From Clostridiales bacterium UBA929 (GTDB lineage: Bacteria; Bacillota; Clostridia; Oscillospirales; UBA929), in the NCBI GenBank assembly GCA_002293625.1, contig DBDP01000148.1, forward strand, positions 1 to 15,202: a DNA stretch of 15,202 nt. Direction: 5' to 3'. Under the pieces are notes generated by a model. It did no database searches. It saw nothing but the letters and a program-made list of their open reading frames with translations, and had not been told where the DNA came from. Every line of letters starts with the position of its first letter. Position 1 is the stretch's first letter. The position numbers and the translations under genes were made by a program. This document shows, one piece after another, positions 7,228 to 13,906 of this stretch.

Positions 7228-8442
7228 TTAACGTCCCCAAGGGTTTTGGAAGGGGAACTGCGGATATTCTTCTTGCTGCGTCGTAACAGATTCCATTTCG
7301 TCGGTAAAGGTAACCGACAGTTTTACTTCGGCACCGCGCCGCCAAACGGTCAGCGATACGGTATCACCCACACGGCACATGTTTTTCAAGATTAAAAGCT
7401 CGGAATCGGATGTGATGGCTTCATCGTTCATCGCGATTATTACATCACCGACTTCAATACCGGCTGTCTCGGCGGCGGTTCCGTCGGTGACTTCCGCTAC
7501 ATATACACCCTTCGGGTAATCGGCCGCGTTCGGCAGAGAAGCTATGGCTTGATATTTAATCCCCAATTGCGGACGGCCTTTGATCTCGCCGTTTTCAATC
7601 AGTTCGTTCGCGATATCGGCTGCCAGATTGATCGGGATCGCGAAACCGATTCCCTCCACCCCATCCGCAACGGTCTTTGCGGAAATGACGCCGATTGCCT
7701 CTCCGTGAGTATCGAAAAGAGGACCGCCGGAATTTCCGGGTGATACCGACGCGTCGGTTTGAAGCATCAGGCGCGGTGTGTCGTCTATCATAATGATACG
7801 CTTTTTCGCGCTGAGATAGCCGACCGTCAGGGAGTTGGCGAGTTCGCCCAAAGGATTCCCGATGGCAACGACTTGGTCTCCGACTTCCACTGTGTCGGAA
7901 TTGCCGATTTGAACGGGAATCAAATTGTTCGCTGTGATTTTCAACACGGCGATATCGGTCATCGCGTCGCTCCCGATAATCTCCGCCGGATATTCGGTAC
8001 CGTCATGCATGAGCACCGTGACGTCGGAAGCGTCTGCAATGACATGCTGGTTTGTCAGAATATACCCGTCCGCCGTCAGAATGAAACCGGAACCGGCTGA
8101 AGCCTGAGTCACCGGCTGCCCAAACACGTTGACACTGTTCGTTTTGGTTGAAATAGCCACAGTGGAGCGGTCGCCTTTGTTAAAGATTTCCTTCACCGTC
8201 ATCTCGTTTCCCGGATTGGCCGCGGCCGGGATTGATATATCCCGCGGTGAAGACAACGAGACGGCAGGAGGCGCTTGCTCGGATTCTCCGTTTTCGCTCA
8301 TGTAATAACCGACGAGGCCGCCCGCTCCGCCCACCAGTAAGGTGAACGCTAAAAATAAGGCAATCAGCAGCGGCATGGCGCGGCGTTTTTTTGGTTCCGG
8401 CGCGTTAGGGCGTTCGATGTGGAATTCATAACGTTGATCCAT
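7228..8442 (-). CDS. htrA: Membrane-anchored HtrA/DegP-type serine protease with one PDZ domain
   Basis: Quality-control protease of 404 residues acting outside the cytoplasmic membrane on misfolded proteins. Order: charged cytoplasmic N-terminus (1-23), one membrane segment (about 24-46), a linker, a trypsin-like domain (about 82-280) and a C-terminal PDZ domain (about 290-378). The catalytic triad is complete: H133 in NQHVIAD, D163 in MTDIAVLK and S238 in SPGNSGGPL. The oxyanion-loop region VAIGNPLGE (192-200) is also present. The length is usual for Gram-positive HtrA proteins. The ATG at 8442 is preceded by AAGGATGG at about 9 bases. It is monocistronic between its own terminator and a promoter region with a tandem GCGTCATA repeat, which hints at stress control by a two-component system. 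Confidence 0.95.
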   Translation of the reverse strand: MDQRYEFHIERPNAPEPKKRRAMPLLIALFLAFTLLVGGAGGLVGYYMSENGESEQAPPAVSLSSPRDISIPAAANPGNEMTVKEIFNKGDRSTVAISTKTNSVNVFGQPVTQASAGSGFILTADGYILTNQHVIADASDVTVLMHDGTEYPAEIIGSDAMTDIAVLKITANNLIPVQIGNSDTVEVGDQVVAIGNPLGELANSLTVGYLSAKKRIIMIDDTPRLMLQTDASVSPGNSGGPLFDTHGEAIGVISAKTVADGVEGIGFAIPINLAADIANELIENGEIKGRPQLGIKYQAIASLPNAADYPKGVYVAEVTDGTAAETAGIEVGDVIIAMNDEAITSDSELLILKNMCRVGDTVSLTVWRRGAEVKLSVTFTDEMESVTTQQEEYPQFPFQNPWGR

Positions 8443-8494
8443 TGGTCAAACCATCCTTTCGATGCCGGAGACATCCCGGCGTCTTCATGTTTCC

Positions 8495-8528
8495 ACTATA
8501 CGCGGAAATTATGACGCCGCTATGACGC
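8495..8528 (-). promoter_or_regulatory. Putative regulated promoter of htrA with tandem direct repeat
   Basis: On the minus strand GCGTCATA occurs twice, at 8528-8521 and 8517-8510, with an 11-base period. Nine bases after the second copy comes TATAGT (8500-8495) as a -10 box. The expected -35 position (about 8518-8523) has no good match and falls at the repeat. Direct repeats one helical turn apart over a poor -35 box are typical of binding sites for OmpR-family response regulators that activate transcription. The sites are visible; the regulator is inferred. Confidence 0.5.
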
Positions 8529-8562
8529 GTTTTTTAAGGAATTGTAAATAAGAAGAAGTTTT

Positions 8563-8583
8563 GTATTCGCTTTCGGCGAATAC
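8563..8583. other. Isolated hairpin in the htrA / pRiA4b divergent gap
   Basis: GTATTCGC (8563-8570) and GCGAATAC (8576-8583) form a perfect 8-base-pair stem with loop TTTCG. It has no T-tract on either side, so it is not a convincing terminator. No gene is supported in 8529-8735; the short frames there have no ribosome binding site or recognisable product. Confidence 0.4.
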
Positions 8584-8659
8584 GGAGCGATGCGGGGCGT
8601 GCCGTTTCGCCGCGTGCTGCTTAGACTGCGGATTACTCCCGTGCGCTGAGTTGGCAACA

Positions 8660-8688
8660 TTGTCATTTGCCGCCGTTTGTGCTATAGT
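8660..8688 (+). promoter_or_regulatory. Promoter of the pRiA4b ORF-3 family gene
   Basis: TTGTCA (8660-8665) and TATAGT (8683-8688) are separated by exactly 17 bases, about 50 bases before the start codon at 8736. Both boxes are one mismatch from consensus. Confidence 0.7.
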
Positions 8689-8735
8689 AAGGTTCATAAA
8701 GCTATCACGACAGAGGAAAGGGATGGCAAAATGCT

Positions 8736-9815
8736 ATGGTGCTGCATCTCACGAAGAAACTCGCGGATAAATTGAAAATTACGCCGACCGCCGAACCCGT
8801 AACGGATGAGTTCCTGTCATGGCGGGCGAATTACGTTCAAGAACACGGCTTTCGGTTCGTGGTTTTTATGAATGACGCGAGCCGTTTTACCGTTGTGCTG
8901 AACGAAGCGAAGGCAGCAAAACTGAAAAAGCTGCCGGAATTATTCATCACGGTTTTACGGGATGCTCTCCTTGCCATCGGCGTCAATCCTGAAGTGGCGG
9001 ATTGCTATATCGCGGAATTGGGCGCGATAACATACGCGAAAAACACAGACAAGAAGAAGACCGCACAGTTAAACAAGAATACCGACACGGCGTGGTGGGC
9101 GCTGCGCGACTATACGAGCGATATTGAACTGTCTATTTGCGCGAACAATATGGTATACAATACGTCCGGCGTCGGCGAAACGCTTGTGCCGCGAAGGAAA
9201 ATGCTTGAGTTGCTCGGCAGATACGGGCTGCCCGTCCGCAAGTTTCGGGCGCTTGATATAAACGTGCGGCTTGACCTTAACGGCAAAGACGCCGTTCGCA
9301 AACTGCGCGTCCCGGCGCTCATCACCTTTGAGCAGCTTCATAGGCTTTTACAAACCGCGTTTGGTTGGAATAATTATCATCTCTACAGCTTCGGTCTGTT
9401 CAAGGAATGGAGCGATAATTATTACGCGACACCCGATATTGAATTGGTTGCGAGCGAGGAGGATTTTGATAGGAACCCCGACGCGAAGCTTATGGCGGGA
9501 GTGAGTTTATCCGATTACGTGCCGGAATACCGAAAAATCCTTTATACATATGATTACGGAGACGACTGGCACCATTATATTGAGGTTGAGAAGATCATTG
9601 ATGATTGTGAGGAAGAACTACCTATCCTTCTGTCCGGCAAAGGGGACGCCCCGCCGGAAGATGTGGGCGGTACGAGCGGTTTCGCGGAGTTTCTCGAGGT
9701 TATCGCTGATCCGGCGCATAGGGAGTATGAGAACCTAATCGCTTGGGCGAAGTCGCAGTGGTGGAAGCCGTTTGACTTTGCGTTGACGGCAAGCCTTGTA
9801 AGAAGAAAAATGTAG
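8736..9815 (+). CDS. pRiA4b ORF-3 family protein (IS1096 passenger TnpR-like) with N-terminal DUF6933-like domain
   Basis: A 359-residue cytoplasmic protein of unknown biochemical role. The N-terminal part (about 1-160), starting MVLHLTKKLADKLKI, matches the DUF6933-type module often fused to this family. The C-terminal part (about 172-345) is the pRiA4b ORF-3 domain: LITFEQLHRLLQTAFGW (195-211), YTYDYGDDWHHYIEVE (270-285) and GKGDAPPEDVGGTSGF (301-316). These proteins occur on plasmids and mobile elements, and the name IS1096 passenger refers to a distant relative; no transposase or terminal repeat is present here. AGGAAAGGGA lies upstream, but its spacing to ATG 8736 is long (about 12 bases); GTG 8739 is an alternative, while the ATGs at 8722 and 8731 are out of frame. 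The remnant at 9825 follows by 9 bases. Family secure, function unknown. Confidence 0.9.
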   Translation: MVLHLTKKLADKLKITPTAEPVTDEFLSWRANYVQEHGFRFVVFMNDASRFTVVLNEAKAAKLKKLPELFITVLRDALLAIGVNPEVADCYIAELGAITYAKNTDKKKTAQLNKNTDTAWWALRDYTSDIELSICANNMVYNTSGVGETLVPRRKMLELLGRYGLPVRKFRALDINVRLDLNGKDAVRKLRVPALITFEQLHRLLQTAFGWNNYHLYSFGLFKEWSDNYYATPDIELVASEEDFDRNPDAKLMAGVSLSDYVPEYRKILYTYDYGDDWHHYIEVEKIIDDCEEELPILLSGKGDAPPEDVGGTSGFAEFLEVIADPAHREYENLIAWAKSQWWKPFDFALTASLVRRKM

Positions 9816-9824
9816 TTATCAATC

Positions 9825-10160
9825 ATGAACTGGGAACCTTGGACGGGCTGTTACACCATCAAACGTCGATTTGCCGCTTGTTCGCCGCTGCTCGAACCAA
9901 TAAACCTGCGACCGTATCTCGACGGGCTGGAGCATGTCACCGTCGCGGGCGAAGCGGGACGGGAGGGGCGCGTGTGCGACTACGATTGGGTTCTGGATAT
10001 CCGGGAGCAGTGCGTCGGGGCTGGCGTCACATTCTGGTTCAAGGCGACCGGTTCGCGGTTTCAGCGAGATGGTGTGGTGCAGAAGGTGAATCCGTATCAG
10101 CAGGGAAATCTGGCAAAAGAACTGAATATCAGCGTTTTGAATGGAAAGAAGCTGTTTTGA
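9825..10160 (+). pseudogene. DUF5131 (phage Gp37/Gp68 family) gene with large in-frame internal deletion
   Basis: The 111-codon frame joins the very N-terminus of a DUF5131 protein (MNWEPWTGCY, 1-10) directly to its C-terminal third (IKRRFAACSPLL, EPINLRPYLDGLEHVTVAGE, CDYDWVLDIREQCVGAGVTF, WFKATGSRF, NGKKLF). From memory, complete members are about 230-260 residues, and the start motif continues with two further cysteines (GC...GC..CY) that resemble a radical-SAM-type cluster site. Those cysteines and the middle are missing here, so about 120-140 residues seem lost at a junction near 9852-9860. The frame stays open, so a short product could still be made, but not the family's normal activity. 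No strong ribosome binding site is seen. Called a pseudogene by inference from the missing core. Confidence 0.75.
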
Positions 10161-10178
10161 GATGCGGAGGTGACAACA

Positions 10179-10232
10179 ATGCTTGGGCATTTTGGGTTTC
10201 ATCTGCAACACATCAGGAGCTTGAAGAAATGA
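10179..10232 (+). CDS. 17-codon mini-ORF with an excellent ribosome binding site (probable truncated remnant)
   Basis: GGAGGTGA (10167-10174) lies 4-5 bases before an ATG that opens MLGHFGFHLQHIRSLKK and then stops. The TGA overlaps the ATG of the next remnant as ATGA (10229-10232), the form of translational coupling. The start MLGHFGF recalls the N-terminus of a small conserved Bacillota membrane protein, but nothing after it fits, so it is most likely the head of a deleted gene. It could instead be a leader peptide. Function unknown. Confidence 0.35.
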   Translation: MLGHFGFHLQHIRSLKK

Positions 10233-10447
10233 CACATCTTGAAATAGAGGCGTACTGCCTGATGAAGTCCGGCGCGTATCCGGACTGACCTTTCGGACCG
10301 GAGGGCACAGTAATCAAGGTCAAAGCGCCATCACAGGAGAAGGGACGCATCTTTGCGCAATTGTTTGTTTTACGTGGAGAACCTTTGGTAACGCTTAACT
10401 GCGACATGATGACAGGCGAGTTATACCCTCGCGCTGTTTTACGCTTA
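10229..10447 (+). pseudogene. MmcQ/YjbR family remnant: early stop and lost C-terminus
   Basis: The frame starts MTHLEIEAYCLMKSGAYPD and meets TGA at 10286-10288, then continues without interruption as PFGPEGTVIKVK, GRIFAQLF, GEPLVTLNCDMMTGELYP. This order (EAYCL, GAYPD, PFG, VIK, FAQL, VTLNCD) is that of MmcQ/YjbR proteins, small proteins with a CyaY-like fold once named as DNA-binding. In intact members one ordinary residue stands where the TGA is. After about codon 65 the similarity fades and the last 45 or so residues of the usual 110-120 are absent; the frame runs into the 3' end of the converging TetR gene. AGGAGC lies 8 bases before the ATG. A broken gene is the simplest reading. Confidence 0.7.
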
Positions 10448-10451
10448 CAAC

Positions 10452-11099
10452 TTAAACGAACGGATTTTTGGGATATTCGTGTTTGTCGATAAACTCAAAC
10501 GCTCTCTCAACATTCCGTTGAATCGTTGCTTCGTCAAGCCGCGAAAGCACTCCGAGTAAATACATAAAATAATAGCAGCATTTATCGACCGTCATGTTGT
10601 TATTTTTGGATAGCTCACTAAAAATCGCAATCCTTGCGCCGATATTCATAACCGCCGCCGCGTGAATATCTTCCTCGGTAAAGTCTTTTTTAAAGTTATC
10701 CGTGACTTCCCGAATGGCCGCCTCAAATATTGAAATCCAATCCCCTGTCCACATCTCCGCATGGGCTTTACGATTGAACATCGTCCAAACATGCTCGTTC
10801 ATCATTACATCGCGGTAGAAATAGATCTCCACGATCCCGTTATATAGATAGTAGTTGAAACCATCCGATAAATTTCTCCTGACATGCTCTCGAAGGATAT
10901 TCATTCTGTCGATAAAAAGACCATGGACAATCCAAGACTTGCTCTTGAAATGATACGCAATCGCCGATGGTGTAACGTCCAACTCGTCCGCTATCATTCG
11001 AAATGTGGTTTTGTCATAGCCGTGCTGCCGAAACAGCCGGCCTGCCACAATAAGTGCATCTTTCTTTAAAACTCCCGCCGGCCTAGCTTTTTTTTTCAA
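10452..11099 (-). CDS. TetR/AcrR-family transcriptional regulator
   Basis: A 215-residue DNA-binding regulator. The N-terminal helix-turn-helix (about 14-58) has the family layout: ALIVAGRLFRQHGYDKTTFR, then IADELDVTPSAIAYHFKSKS. The C-terminal part (about 65-205) is helical, aromatic-rich and divergent, as expected for the ligand-binding and dimerisation domain; its ligand is not recognisable. Translation starts at TTG 11099, supported by AAGGGGG 8-9 bases upstream and by the lack of an in-frame ATG before the HTH. A TTGCGA-17-TATACT promoter precedes it. It is divergent from the cheW-receptor group across a 323-base AT-rich gap; TetR proteins often repress the divergent neighbour, so control of the chemotaxis genes is a reasonable inference. 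Its 3' end abuts the MmcQ remnant with no terminator seen between. Confidence 0.92.
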   Translation of the reverse strand: MKKKARPAGVLKKDALIVAGRLFRQHGYDKTTFRMIADELDVTPSAIAYHFKSKSWIVHGLFIDRMNILREHVRRNLSDGFNYYLYNGIVEIYFYRDVMMNEHVWTMFNRKAHAEMWTGDWISIFEAAIREVTDNFKKDFTEEDIHAAAVMNIGARIAIFSELSKNNNMTVDKCCYYFMYLLGVLSRLDEATIQRNVERAFEFIDKHEYPKNPFV

Positions 11100-11126
11100 T
11101 TGCGCCGCCCCCTTGTTTGCTCTTTT

Positions 11127-11155
11127 AGTATAATGGAAAATACGAATAATCGCAA
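11127..11155 (-). promoter_or_regulatory. Promoter of the TetR-family gene
   Basis: On the minus strand TTGCGA (11150-11155) and TATACT (11127-11132) are 17 bases apart, about 28 bases before the TTG start codon. Confidence 0.65.
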
Positions 11156-11225
11156 TTACGACATATCCAAAAAAAAATTTTGCATATCAACGTCAATATT
11201 AAAATAATTCCATTTTCAAAATCGG

Positions 11226-11280
11226 GCTTGACAAGCTCAAATTCAGATGCTAGAATGATTTAAGCACTTTTTTGTCAAAA
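11226..11280 (+). promoter_or_regulatory. Promoter of cheW with two flanking TTG-N-CAA palindromes
   Basis: TTGACA (11228-11233) and TAGAAT (11251-11256) are 17 bases apart, a near-consensus vegetative promoter rather than a sigma-28 motility promoter. The -35 box lies inside the palindrome GCTTG-A-CAAGC (11226-11236). A second one, TTTTG-T-CAAAA (11270-11280), lies just after the expected transcription start. Their centres are 44 bases apart, about four helical turns. They share the core TTG-N-CAA and are well placed for repression by the divergent TetR protein. The promoter is well supported; the operator role is inferred. Confidence 0.7.
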
Positions 11281-11422
11281 CGCCGGAAAGCCTCTTGTTG
11301 AATTTTATTTCTATTATTCAAATGATGATGGAATTTTATGCATGCTGAGAGCTTGCCGGTCAGGACGAAAGCGGCGGCCGCCTACTGCTGTGGCGACTGT
11401 AAGGAACGGAAAGGAGAAATAT
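11257..11422 (+). other. Long untranslated leader of cheW
   Basis: About 160 bases separate the predicted transcription start from the cheW ATG. The first half is AT-rich with an inverted repeat TTGAAT (11298-11303) / ATTCAA (11316-11321) and a repeated GAATTTTAT. The second half turns GC-rich with the self-complementary GGCGGCCGCC near 11381-11390. I compared it by eye with the cyclic di-GMP (GEMM) riboswitch and found no convincing core. An upstream in-frame ATG at 11342 has no ribosome binding site and is unlikely to be used. Confidence 0.4.
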
Positions 11423-11893
11423 ATGGTAGAAGAAAGAACTCTGTCTGTCGCGGCGGAAACCGATGAAATGGAAAACATGTACCTCAACTTCGATGTCGGA
11501 AACGAGACATATGGCGTTGAGATTCGGTATGTTCTCCAAATCATCGGAATGCAGGAGATCAACGAAATGCCGGATATGCCGCCGGGGATGAAGGGGTATA
11601 TCAATCTTCGCGGCAGCGTCATACCGGTGGTTAGCATGCGCCTTCGCTTCGGGAAAGCGGAAGAGGAATATACTGACCGCACCTGCATCGTCGTGGTGAC
11701 GGTGGGTGACCGCGAGATAGGTCTTATCGTGGACACCATTCAGGAAACCATCACGATTGAGCCGGAAAATATCTCTCCCCAACCCAAAACAAGCGCGTCG
11801 GAAGGCATCTCTTATGTCAAGGGCATAGCCCGTTTGCCGGATGACCGCACCGCGGTCTTGATTCACGCGCAAAAGTTGTTCGACGAACCCTAA
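11423..11893 (+). CDS. cheW: Chemotaxis coupling protein CheW
   Basis: Adaptor that couples methyl-accepting receptors to the kinase CheA at the inner face of the membrane. The 156-residue protein is normal length and almost wholly one CheW domain (about 18-153): YLNFDVGNETYGVEIRYVLQ at the start, then GYINLRGSVIPVVSMRLRFG, a core strand/loop signature of the family, then CIVVVTVGDREIGLIVDTI and YVKGIARLPDDRTAVLIHAQ. ATG 11423 is chosen over the upstream in-frame ATG at 11342 because AAAGGAG lies 6 bases before it and homology begins only after it. The gene is 34 bases upstream of a receptor gene, consistent with one transcript. No CheA or CheY gene is in the window. Confidence 0.95.
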   Translation: MVEERTLSVAAETDEMENMYLNFDVGNETYGVEIRYVLQIIGMQEINEMPDMPPGMKGYINLRGSVIPVVSMRLRFGKAEEEYTDRTCIVVVTVGDREIGLIVDTIQETITIEPENISPQPKTSASEGISYVKGIARLPDDRTAVLIHAQKLFDEP

Positions 11894-11927
11894 TTACATA
11901 AATAACATCAAAAAAAGGAGACTGAAA

Positions 11928-13751
11928 ATGAAAAACCTCAAGGTATCTTCGAAGCTGATCGTCAGTTTCATGATGGTGGTCGCGCTGATGCTGGTATTGG
12001 CCGTGTTCGCGATTATTCAGATGTACACCATCCAGGACAACTTCACTATTGCGATTGATAACCCGCTGACGGTTAGGGCATCGATCAGGGAATTTCAAGT
12101 TAACTTCCGTGAGTCCCGTATTGCGATGTTGTCCACTGTAATGTTTACGGGTGTAGATTCGGCGCGTTGCGAGGAACTGCACCAAAGCGGGATCACGTTC
12201 TATGACGCTGCGAAGGTTGCGCTTGATAAGGCCGAGGATGCCATTACGTCCAACCCGAAAATGACGGATGAGGAAAAAGCGCCGCGCGTCGGCAAAGTAG
12301 GCGAAATCAGAAACTTGCTGACCCAATACCGAACCACTGTTATCGACCCGATGCTGGCGGCGATGCGTTCAAACGAGCAGTCACAGGCTTTGGCCGTTGT
12401 CACCGCTGCTACCGAAGTTATCGAGACGCTTGGGCAAAGCACCGCGCAAATGCTTACGACGGCCGATACGACGAGCAACGAATACGTCGCCGCTTCCAAC
12501 AGCGCCTCGACCTTCGCGGTAACGCTGATGATTATCATAGCCTTCGTCGCCGTGATTATTTCCGTAGCCCTCGCGCTTTACATCTCGCGCCTGATCAGCA
12601 AACCGCTGGCTTCGCTGACCGGCTTTATGAAAAAAGCGAGCGAAACCGGAGACATTACCCTCAACGCGGACGATCAAGCCATGATCGGCACGATGAGCAA
12701 GGTTAAAGACGAAATTGGGCAGACCATTGCCGCAAGCTCCGCCTTTATCCAAAACATGACCAACGTAAGCAAGGTTTTGGAGTCGATCGCCGACGGCGAC
12801 CTGACCATCAATCCAAGCGTGCTTACGGATAGGGACGTCATGGGCGTTTCTCTGAAGAAAATGGTAGATAATCTGAACAACATGTTCAGTGAGATCAACA
12901 ATTCCACCGCGCAGGTCTCAAGCGGGGCGAAGCAAATCGCGGACGGTTCGCAGGCGCTCGCGCAAGGCTCGACCGAGCAGGCGGCTTCGGTGGAAGAACT
13001 CTCCGCCTCCATCACCGAAATTGCGGAGCAAACCAAAACAAACGCAGCGATGGCCGATAAGGCCGCGACACTCGCCAACACCATCAAAGCAAATGCCGAG
13101 AAGGGCAGCGCCCAAATGGATGAAATGACCAACGCGGTACGTGAAATCAACACCGCGAGCCAAAACATCAGCAAAGTCATCAAATCCATTGAAGACATAG
13201 CTTTCCAAACCAACATCCTCGCCCTCAACGCCTCGGTTGAGGCGGCGCGTGCCGGGCAGCACGGCAAAGGCTTCGCTGTCGTCGCGGAGGAAGTACGCAA
13301 CCTCGCGACCAAGAGCTCGGAAGCGGCAAAAGATACAGGTATTCTGATTGCGAACTCGGTGGAGAAAGCGGAACTGGGCGCGCGCATCGCCGACGAGACT
13401 GCGTCCAGTTTAACAGAAATCGTCGCGGGTATCAACGAGAGCAGCCTGATTGTTACCGAGATCGCGAAATCCTCGGAAGAGCAGAGCCTCGGCATTATGC
13501 AAATCAACAAGGGTATCGACCAAGTGGCGCAGGTGGTGCAGCAGAACAGCGCGACCGCCGAAGAGAGCGCAGCGGCCTCGGAAGAGATGAGCGGACAATC
13601 GGTCATGCTGGAAGAGCTGATCGCGCAGTTCAAGCTCCGCGACGCCGGAAACGCGCGTCTGTCCTCCGGCGGCTACGAAACGAAGAGACAGATCACCATG
13701 CCGGAGAAAACCGCTTATGCACCGAGCGGCGGAGACTTCGGGAAATACTAA
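11928..13751 (+). CDS. Methyl-accepting chemotaxis protein (receptor 1)
   Basis: Transmembrane chemoreceptor of 607 residues. It has a first membrane helix (about 10-31), an extracytoplasmic helical sensor of about 165 residues (four-helix-bundle type), a second membrane helix (about 196-218), a HAMP domain starting ISRLISKPLASLTGF and a second HAMP-like segment (LESIADGDLTIN to MVDNLNNMF, about 284-320). The long signalling coiled coil (about 325-570) follows. The conserved hairpin tip that binds CheA and CheW reads AFQTNILALNASVEAARAGQ (425-444) followed by HGKGFAVVAEEVRNLA. The C-terminus has no tethering pentapeptide of the enterobacterial kind. AAAAAGGAG lies 8 bases before the ATG. It follows cheW and is followed by a related receptor with a different sensor. 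The ligand cannot be predicted. Confidence 0.95.
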   Translation: MKNLKVSSKLIVSFMMVVALMLVLAVFAIIQMYTIQDNFTIAIDNPLTVRASIREFQVNFRESRIAMLSTVMFTGVDSARCEELHQSGITFYDAAKVALDKAEDAITSNPKMTDEEKAPRVGKVGEIRNLLTQYRTTVIDPMLAAMRSNEQSQALAVVTAATEVIETLGQSTAQMLTTADTTSNEYVAASNSASTFAVTLMIIIAFVAVIISVALALYISRLISKPLASLTGFMKKASETGDITLNADDQAMIGTMSKVKDEIGQTIAASSAFIQNMTNVSKVLESIADGDLTINPSVLTDRDVMGVSLKKMVDNLNNMFSEINNSTAQVSSGAKQIADGSQALAQGSTEQAASVEELSASITEIAEQTKTNAAMADKAATLANTIKANAEKGSAQMDEMTNAVREINTASQNISKVIKSIEDIAFQTNILALNASVEAARAGQHGKGFAVVAEEVRNLATKSSEAAKDTGILIANSVEKAELGARIADETASSLTEIVAGINESSLIVTEIAKSSEEQSLGIMQINKGIDQVAQVVQQNSATAEESAAASEEMSGQSVMLEELIAQFKLRDAGNARLSSGGYETKRQITMPEKTAYAPSGGDFGKY

Positions 13752-13760
13752 GCAATTGCC

Positions 13761-13797
13761 GACCGCCTGTGATTATTAAATTACAGGCGGTCGTTGC
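13761..13797 (+). terminator. Hairpin after receptor 1
   Basis: GACCGCCTGT (13761-13770) and ACAGGCGGTC (13783-13792) form a perfect 10-base-pair stem with a 12-base AT-rich loop, 9 bases past the stop. An outer AAGCAA/TTGCTT pairing could extend it. The T-tract after it is weak (GTTGCTTGC), so termination may be incomplete and allow read-through to the second receptor. Confidence 0.6.
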
Positions 13798-13823
13798 TTG
13801 CAAACATTTTACCGTAATATACC

Positions 13824-13851
13824 TTGATTCCCAAAATTCATCTTTTATTAA
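13824..13851 (+). promoter_or_regulatory. Possible promoter of receptor 2
   Basis: TTGATT (13824-13829) and TATTAA (13846-13851) are 16 bases apart in the AT-rich gap before the second receptor gene. This is a modest match; no flagellar sigma-28 motif was recognised. Confidence 0.3.
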
Positions 13852-13906
13852 GTCGCGGCGCGAAATTATTACATCTATATATAAGGTAAAGGGGATCTTT
13901 CCTGCT

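Noticed and set aside
8509..8770. Short open frames on both strands in the gap between htrA and the pRiA4b gene
   Set aside because: They overlap the htrA promoter repeats, a hairpin and the pRiA4b promoter, lack ribosome binding sites and resemble nothing known.
8736..9815. A complete insertion sequence around the IS1096 passenger-like gene
   Set aside because: No transposase, inverted terminal repeats or target-site duplication could be found; the name is inherited from a distant relative.
10286..10288. TGA read as selenocysteine in the MmcQ/YjbR remnant
   Set aside because: The family has no known selenocysteine member, and the C-terminus is also lost, so ordinary decay explains it better.
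11270..11422. Cyclic di-GMP (GEMM) riboswitch in the cheW leader
   Set aside because: An ACGCCGGAAAGCC stretch recalls the core ACGCAAAGCC, but the partner helix and tetraloop receptor are not found by eye.
12674..13633. A 319-codon minus-strand frame opposite receptor 1, and a similar one at 14656-15192
   Set aside because: Both are shadows of the coiled-coil coding regions; their similarity to each other just reflects the duplicated receptor domain.
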